Part shown: piece after piece, positions 60,295 through 64,000 of the stretch
Position numbering within the stretch: the stretch's first letter is position 1
Layout: every line of letters begins with the position of its first letter
DNA from: Clavaria fumosa
Lineage: Eukaryota; Basidiomycota; Agaricomycetes; Agaricales; Clavariaceae
Length of the DNA: 64,000 nt
Assembly (NCBI GenBank): GCA_951802425.1
Contig: OX637798.1
Location: 1,426,001-1,490,000 of the forward strand
Direction of reading: 5' to 3'
The notes under the pieces: generated by a model
What the model saw: only the letters and a program-made list of their open reading frames with translations
Databases searched by the model: none
Told to the model about the DNA's origin: nothing
Program-made: the position numbers and the translations under genes

Positions 60295-61458
60295 GGCCGC
60301 ACAGCGAACAGCTCAATGAATGGGTCATACACCTCGAGCGACCCACTCGCGAGCGCAAGAAACCCTGCGGTACATCCTTGACGCCAAACTGGCCCTTCCC
60401 GCTCCCTCAAACAGCCAATAGCCCCGCCGCCACAGGGGAACAACTCCTTTTGTATCCTTGCAAACGTGTCAATCATCTTGTCCACGCGCGCCACGCCATA
60501 ATACACCGCGGGCTTCCCACCGCAGTTCCTGAGCAGGAAGCGCATTTACTGGTTGTACGCGTTGACCCACCCCAGCACTGACTTCGTCGCTGCGAGCTGC
60601 CGGCGCAGCTTCTCGATGTGCGCAGACACCATGTCTTGATCGATCACGAAGCGTGCCTTCTCCGCGTCAAACCACAGGAAGTTCCAGCGGACATCCCCCT
60701 TGTGCAGGTTGGGCGGGTGCGCTATCCCGATGCACACCGCGCCCGTCTCCTCGTTAAACGTGAGCCCGACACGCTGCGTATAGCGATGCAGCTCGCGCCA
60801 CGCCCTAGCCCACCGTTCCAGATCCTTGTCCCACATCCCCAGGTCATGTCTGCGGTACAGATACAAGCAGTCCACGCGCTGGTTCACCGCCGAATTCCTG
60901 GACGTCCTCGCGCAGATCTTTAAGCGCCTCGCTCGCCGCCTTGTCCAAAAACGGCTCTGACAAATATGCATTCAGCACATCAGTGTCGGCATCCTTGGGC
61001 TCGAAAACAATGGACGCAAATTCCTCCTTCTGTTCATGTAGTTCCTTCCTCGATGAACTCGGCAGTTGCCGTTTTTTCCTCCCTCCTTCCTGACCCTGCA
61101 GCCTTCGCTTGAGAACCACTCATCAAGCAGCTTGCCGCACAGCTTCGTGTGCTCGAATTTTTCTTGCGGCTGTGGTGGATGTGGGTTTTGAGGACGGACG
61201 CCCAGTGCTTGCTTGGAGATTTTTGGGCTGAAGCAAGAGTCCTTTTTTGACTGCGCGCCAGAGTTCGAGGTCGGCGAGATGGAGTCTGCCGCCCATGACG
61301 GTCGCATCATCGACCGCACCCGAGCCAGTCCAGGCGCGTACACCCTCGAGAAGGATGTCCACTTTTATAGGCAAGTCTTTGGCGGCGTTAGCTGCGTTGA
61401 GGACCATGGCGTATTCGTTGTAGGCAGCCGTCTGTTTTTCCAGCCCCTGTAGCTCCAT
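60295..61458 (-). pseudogene. rvt pseudogene, unit 4, additionally 3'-truncated
   Basis: From MELQGLEKQTAAYNEYAMVL (61458): VDILLEGVRAWTGSG, KLCGKLLDEWFSSEGCR, LNAYLSEPFLDKAAS, then the same core deletion into NQRVDCLYLYRRHDLGMW. Here one Asp codon of the HDD motif is lost. It continues VGLTFNEETG, the NQ* stop, and MRFLLRNCGGKPAVYYG. Coding similarity ends at 60295, so the C-terminal third is gone. Confidence 0.65.
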
Positions 61459-61908
61459 TGTCGGTGGTGAATTGCATGGTCTGGTTGAACGTGGATGACT
61501 GCGGCTGAGGGATAGAGCCTCGTAAGAAACACGAGAAGAATAGGGGAATAAAACCACATCTTGGTCAAGCCTCCAAAGATACGTGGTACGCGCCCTTCGC
61601 TCGTTCTTGACCCAGGACTGCGAGACGCTGCTACGCCTTTCTTAGGGATGTGGGTTTGCAGGGCAGGGCAGGCAATCGCATTGACATGACCGTTAGAGCA
61701 TTACAGCAGTGACACTTTGCACCCATTCAACCTTGTCTGGCGTTAAGGACGACATGCCTTTGACAATAGTTCGATATCAATACATTTGCTGAAACTTGGA
61801 TGCTTATTGTATTTTTGGTGAATTTCAATGTCTTTTTTGTTACAAAAAAATCTACCATGATCCCTGCCGTCTCAGACCCGTCGCAAACGACTGTCGTCTG
61901 CCTCACCA

Positions 61909-64000
61909 TCAGCGGGTGTTGGCTGCAGACCCTGGGCCCTTGGCCAGCTCCCCAAATGCCGCCTCTACACAGTTCTTGACTTCCTTGTAGCTCACGACTA
62001 GACAGCTCTGCTCGTCCCGCGAGACGAGCATAATCCGTTCGTCCGTGCCCGCATCGAGCTACACTCATCGCGGGATCAAGAAGAACAACGTCAGCACTGA
62101 CGACCGGCCAAGTTTTTACGTTATTACCTTGTTGAGGCACGTGAGAACATGTGACAAGTTGACGACCGGCTTCCCGTTCTCGCCAACCTGGTGGAATACG
62201 TAGTCGCGGAACAGCTTGAGGATGTATCGGTCCCCCGTCTCAGACCAGCGCGGGTCACGAGCGAACCTGGGGATACAGGTAAGTACAAGCGTCAAGTAGT
62301 AATGACAGTGGAAACGTTGGCAAGAGGACTCACTCCGGCCGTTCGTTGATGAAGCCGAATTTGCACAGCAGCCGGACAAGACGCGCATTTTCTAGTTCGC
62401 TCATGAGTTCTCCTTCCAATCGGTCCACCGCTCTACAATCACCCAACCACACACATCAACCTCAGAAGAAGTGAGTGACGCAAGAGTCAGGGAACTCACA
62501 TCTGAGCCTCGTCCAACTCAGTCAGCAATCGGCTGCCTATCATGTCCAGGAGTTGGGCAATCGTCTACCGTCCCGGTGCGATCAGCGACTGAAGCTCAAG
62601 AAAAGGGAAGGGGGGAAGAAAGAAAGAACCTTATGTGGGCCTGGCTTCGTGATCAACCACATCGCAACGTTCTTTAAATCCTGCGAATACAACCTCCCAA
62701 TGGTCTCCAGGGACTTGGGCAGGTTGCCCACGGCAGCGACGTTATTGCAGCACAGAGCAAACAGCAGACGGCCAAACATCGTGAGGTCTTCCTGCTGTAG
62801 GAAAAGCACGTCCTGTCGCGTGTCGTGCATGAGCACGTCCAGCACGCCGCAGGACGATATGCGGAGCCTGTAATGACGCGGTGGGAGGAGGGGCCAGGGC
62901 AAGTATTGTGTTGAACCGTGCCAAATGAAAAAAGCGAATGAGATCAGCAAATGGCTATAATGACACCGGAAGAAGAAGGAAGTAGGTCAGAGAGCCGGGG
63001 TTCCCTCCCGTACCGATTCTTCCCTGTGACGAGCACCTTGGTGACGTCGATCATCCTGACTGCTAGTCCAGCGTCGTGCACCCTCTTTACGGCGCTGGCA
63101 ATCTGCACGATGTACGACCAGAGGGTTCGTTCCGGAATCGCCGTCGGGTTCCCTTGTAGTCGGCCTTGGTGGAAGGTCAGCATCTTGGACTTCAAGTGAG
63201 CATCGAACAGCGTCTGGGCGTTCGGATGATAGGTGTACGCCACCACCAGCGCTGTGCGATGAAGGAAGTTCAACTGGTGCACGAAGAGGGGAAAAGCAAA
63301 CACAGAAAATATACAGTTATCGTTGAAAGCCCGCGTAGTAAACGCTTCCTTGACAGACACGATACTCGGATGTCGAATGGCCGCCCACGTCTCGATAGCG
63401 CCGAAAGCAGCCTGGTGCATCAACCTGTAGTCTGCGGGGAGAAACAAAGAATGGATCACACTTTCAGTACCCTCTCCAAAAGCCGTTCTCAAACCAGAAA
63501 AAAGCCCGCACTCTCAATGCGCCTCAACACGTACGTCCCGCCGTCCGCCATGTTCACCGCCCTGTAAACCGTCGAATACCAGCTCCAGAACTTCCGCCTC
63601 TCTCCCGCGACGTTCTCCAGAGGGACCAGAGAGTAGTACCCCTGAAGCTCCTCCGGCAGCCCAGCGACGTCTCCGCGACTGTCGTAGGTAGCCTCCGACC
63701 GCGCGAACATCTCCTCCCGCAGGTTGTCCGCGACAAAGTGGGCAGGAGCGAGCACAGAAGGCAGCGGAGCCGTGTACAAGTGGTAGGACAATGGCTGTCG
63801 CGTGTACGCAAACGGAGGGGCAACGTATTGGTTGGCTGGGTCGTAGTCGAACGGGCCAGCGGGGCCGTTGTAATAGTCCACGCCGGGTTGAACATTCGCA
63901 TGTCCGGTGAGACTCCCCGGATTGAGGCTATTAACGTTCCATGAGCTAAAGTCGTAGGGGTCGTACTGCTCGTGTCCATGTTCTTCGGGCTGCATCATGT
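61909..64000 (-). CDS. PAN3: PAN3, poly(A)-specific deadenylase regulatory subunit (partial at 5' end)
   Basis: Runs off the right edge; the N-terminal zinc finger and PAM2 region are outside. Visible: [56 protein letters not shown] spliced to [40 protein letters not shown], the pseudokinase core [58 protein letters not shown], coiled-coil [20 protein letters not shown] and [20 protein letters not shown], then [20 protein letters not shown]. The C-terminal knob [19 protein letters not shown] ... [11 protein letters not shown] has its stop at 61909. PAN3 dimerises through the coiled coil and recruits the PAN2 nuclease to poly(A)-binding protein for mRNA deadenylation in the cytoplasm. At least six short introns with GT-AG ends are needed. 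This is the only copy without visible lesions. Confidence 0.85.

Larger units (their letters stand above)
18588..64000 (-). repeat. Tandem segmental duplication array PAN3-rvt-NLR-ORF
   Basis: Matching points recur at a constant spacing. The NACHT/WD40 junction lies at about 21607, 31882, 42158 and 57280, so the first two intervals are 10,275 and 10,276 bp. The third interval is 15.1 kb, largely because two LINE-family insertions (about 3.0 and 1.6 kb) were added. Each unit reads, in minus-strand order, PAN3, rvt, NLR, small ORF. Unit borders are near 28800, 39280 and 52550. Nucleotide similarity between units appears to exceed 90 percent across genes and spacers alike, as judged by eye. Confidence 0.9.

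Noticed and set aside
1..64000. tRNA, rRNA or other RNA genes
   Set aside because: I looked for tRNA-like cloverleaf motifs and rRNA segments on both strands and recognised none.

Overview
This window is repeat-rich DNA from a filamentous fungus, most likely an Agaricomycete (mushroom-forming basidiomycete). The evidence is short GT-AG introns of about 50 nt, a KDZ (Kyakuja-Dileera-Zisupton) DNA transposon, NACHT-WD40 (STAND/NLR-type) genes, a Ty3/Gypsy Gag and a PAN3 gene with basidiomycete-style exons. There are no bacterial features. All calls come from reading the sequence and remembered family motifs; no database search was run.

Left third (1-18587): a nest of transposons. A Gypsy LTR retrotransposon (Gag 1-622, LTR 663-1365, minus strand) sits inside the KDZ transposase gene of an old 'resident' KDZ element. 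Only the end of that element is visible (1366-2480 plus 17220-18587). A second, complete KDZ element of 14.7 kb (2481-17219) is inserted in the resident's 43-bp minisatellite. It has terminal inverted repeats of about 350 bp and a 7-bp target duplication, TTTTGGT. It carries an apparently intact KDZ transposase (3705-7341, minus), a gene joining a histone-H3-tail look-alike to a PHD-like zinc finger (7960-9613, minus), a 0.9-kb foldback, and a plus-strand gene with one in-frame stop (11651-14296). EcoRV-containing 43-bp minisatellites lie at both ends.

Right two thirds (18588-64000): a tandem segmental duplication. The unit is about 10.27 kb where no transposon has landed. Every gene is on the minus strand, in the transcriptional order PAN3, rvt (a reverse-transcriptase-related cellular gene), NLR (helical N-terminus, NACHT, WD40), small secreted-protein-like ORF. 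Four units are visible, plus a stub of a fifth at 18588 into which the resident KDZ element inserted. Only the right-most PAN3 (61909-64000, running off the edge) looks intact; the other PAN3 copies and all four rvt copies are pseudogenes. All rvt copies share the same loss of the RT core, so rvt died before amplification. The NLR copies differ: NLR1 is open over 1541 codons, NLR2 has a nonsense codon, NLR3 has a one-base WD40 frameshift, and NLR4 is split by a LINE fragment. NLR4 also carries a divergent NACHT block that looks like gene conversion.

The array therefore behaves like a fungal incompatibility/innate-immunity NLR cluster that diversifies by duplication, point decay, conversion and transposon hits. 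It hitchhikes on a housekeeping deadenylase gene and is bordered by active-looking transposons. Two LINE-family insertions with 13-bp target duplications (44843-47838, ORF1 only; 53939-55525, RNase H end) and an hAT-like element nested in the first (45232-46460) complete the layout.
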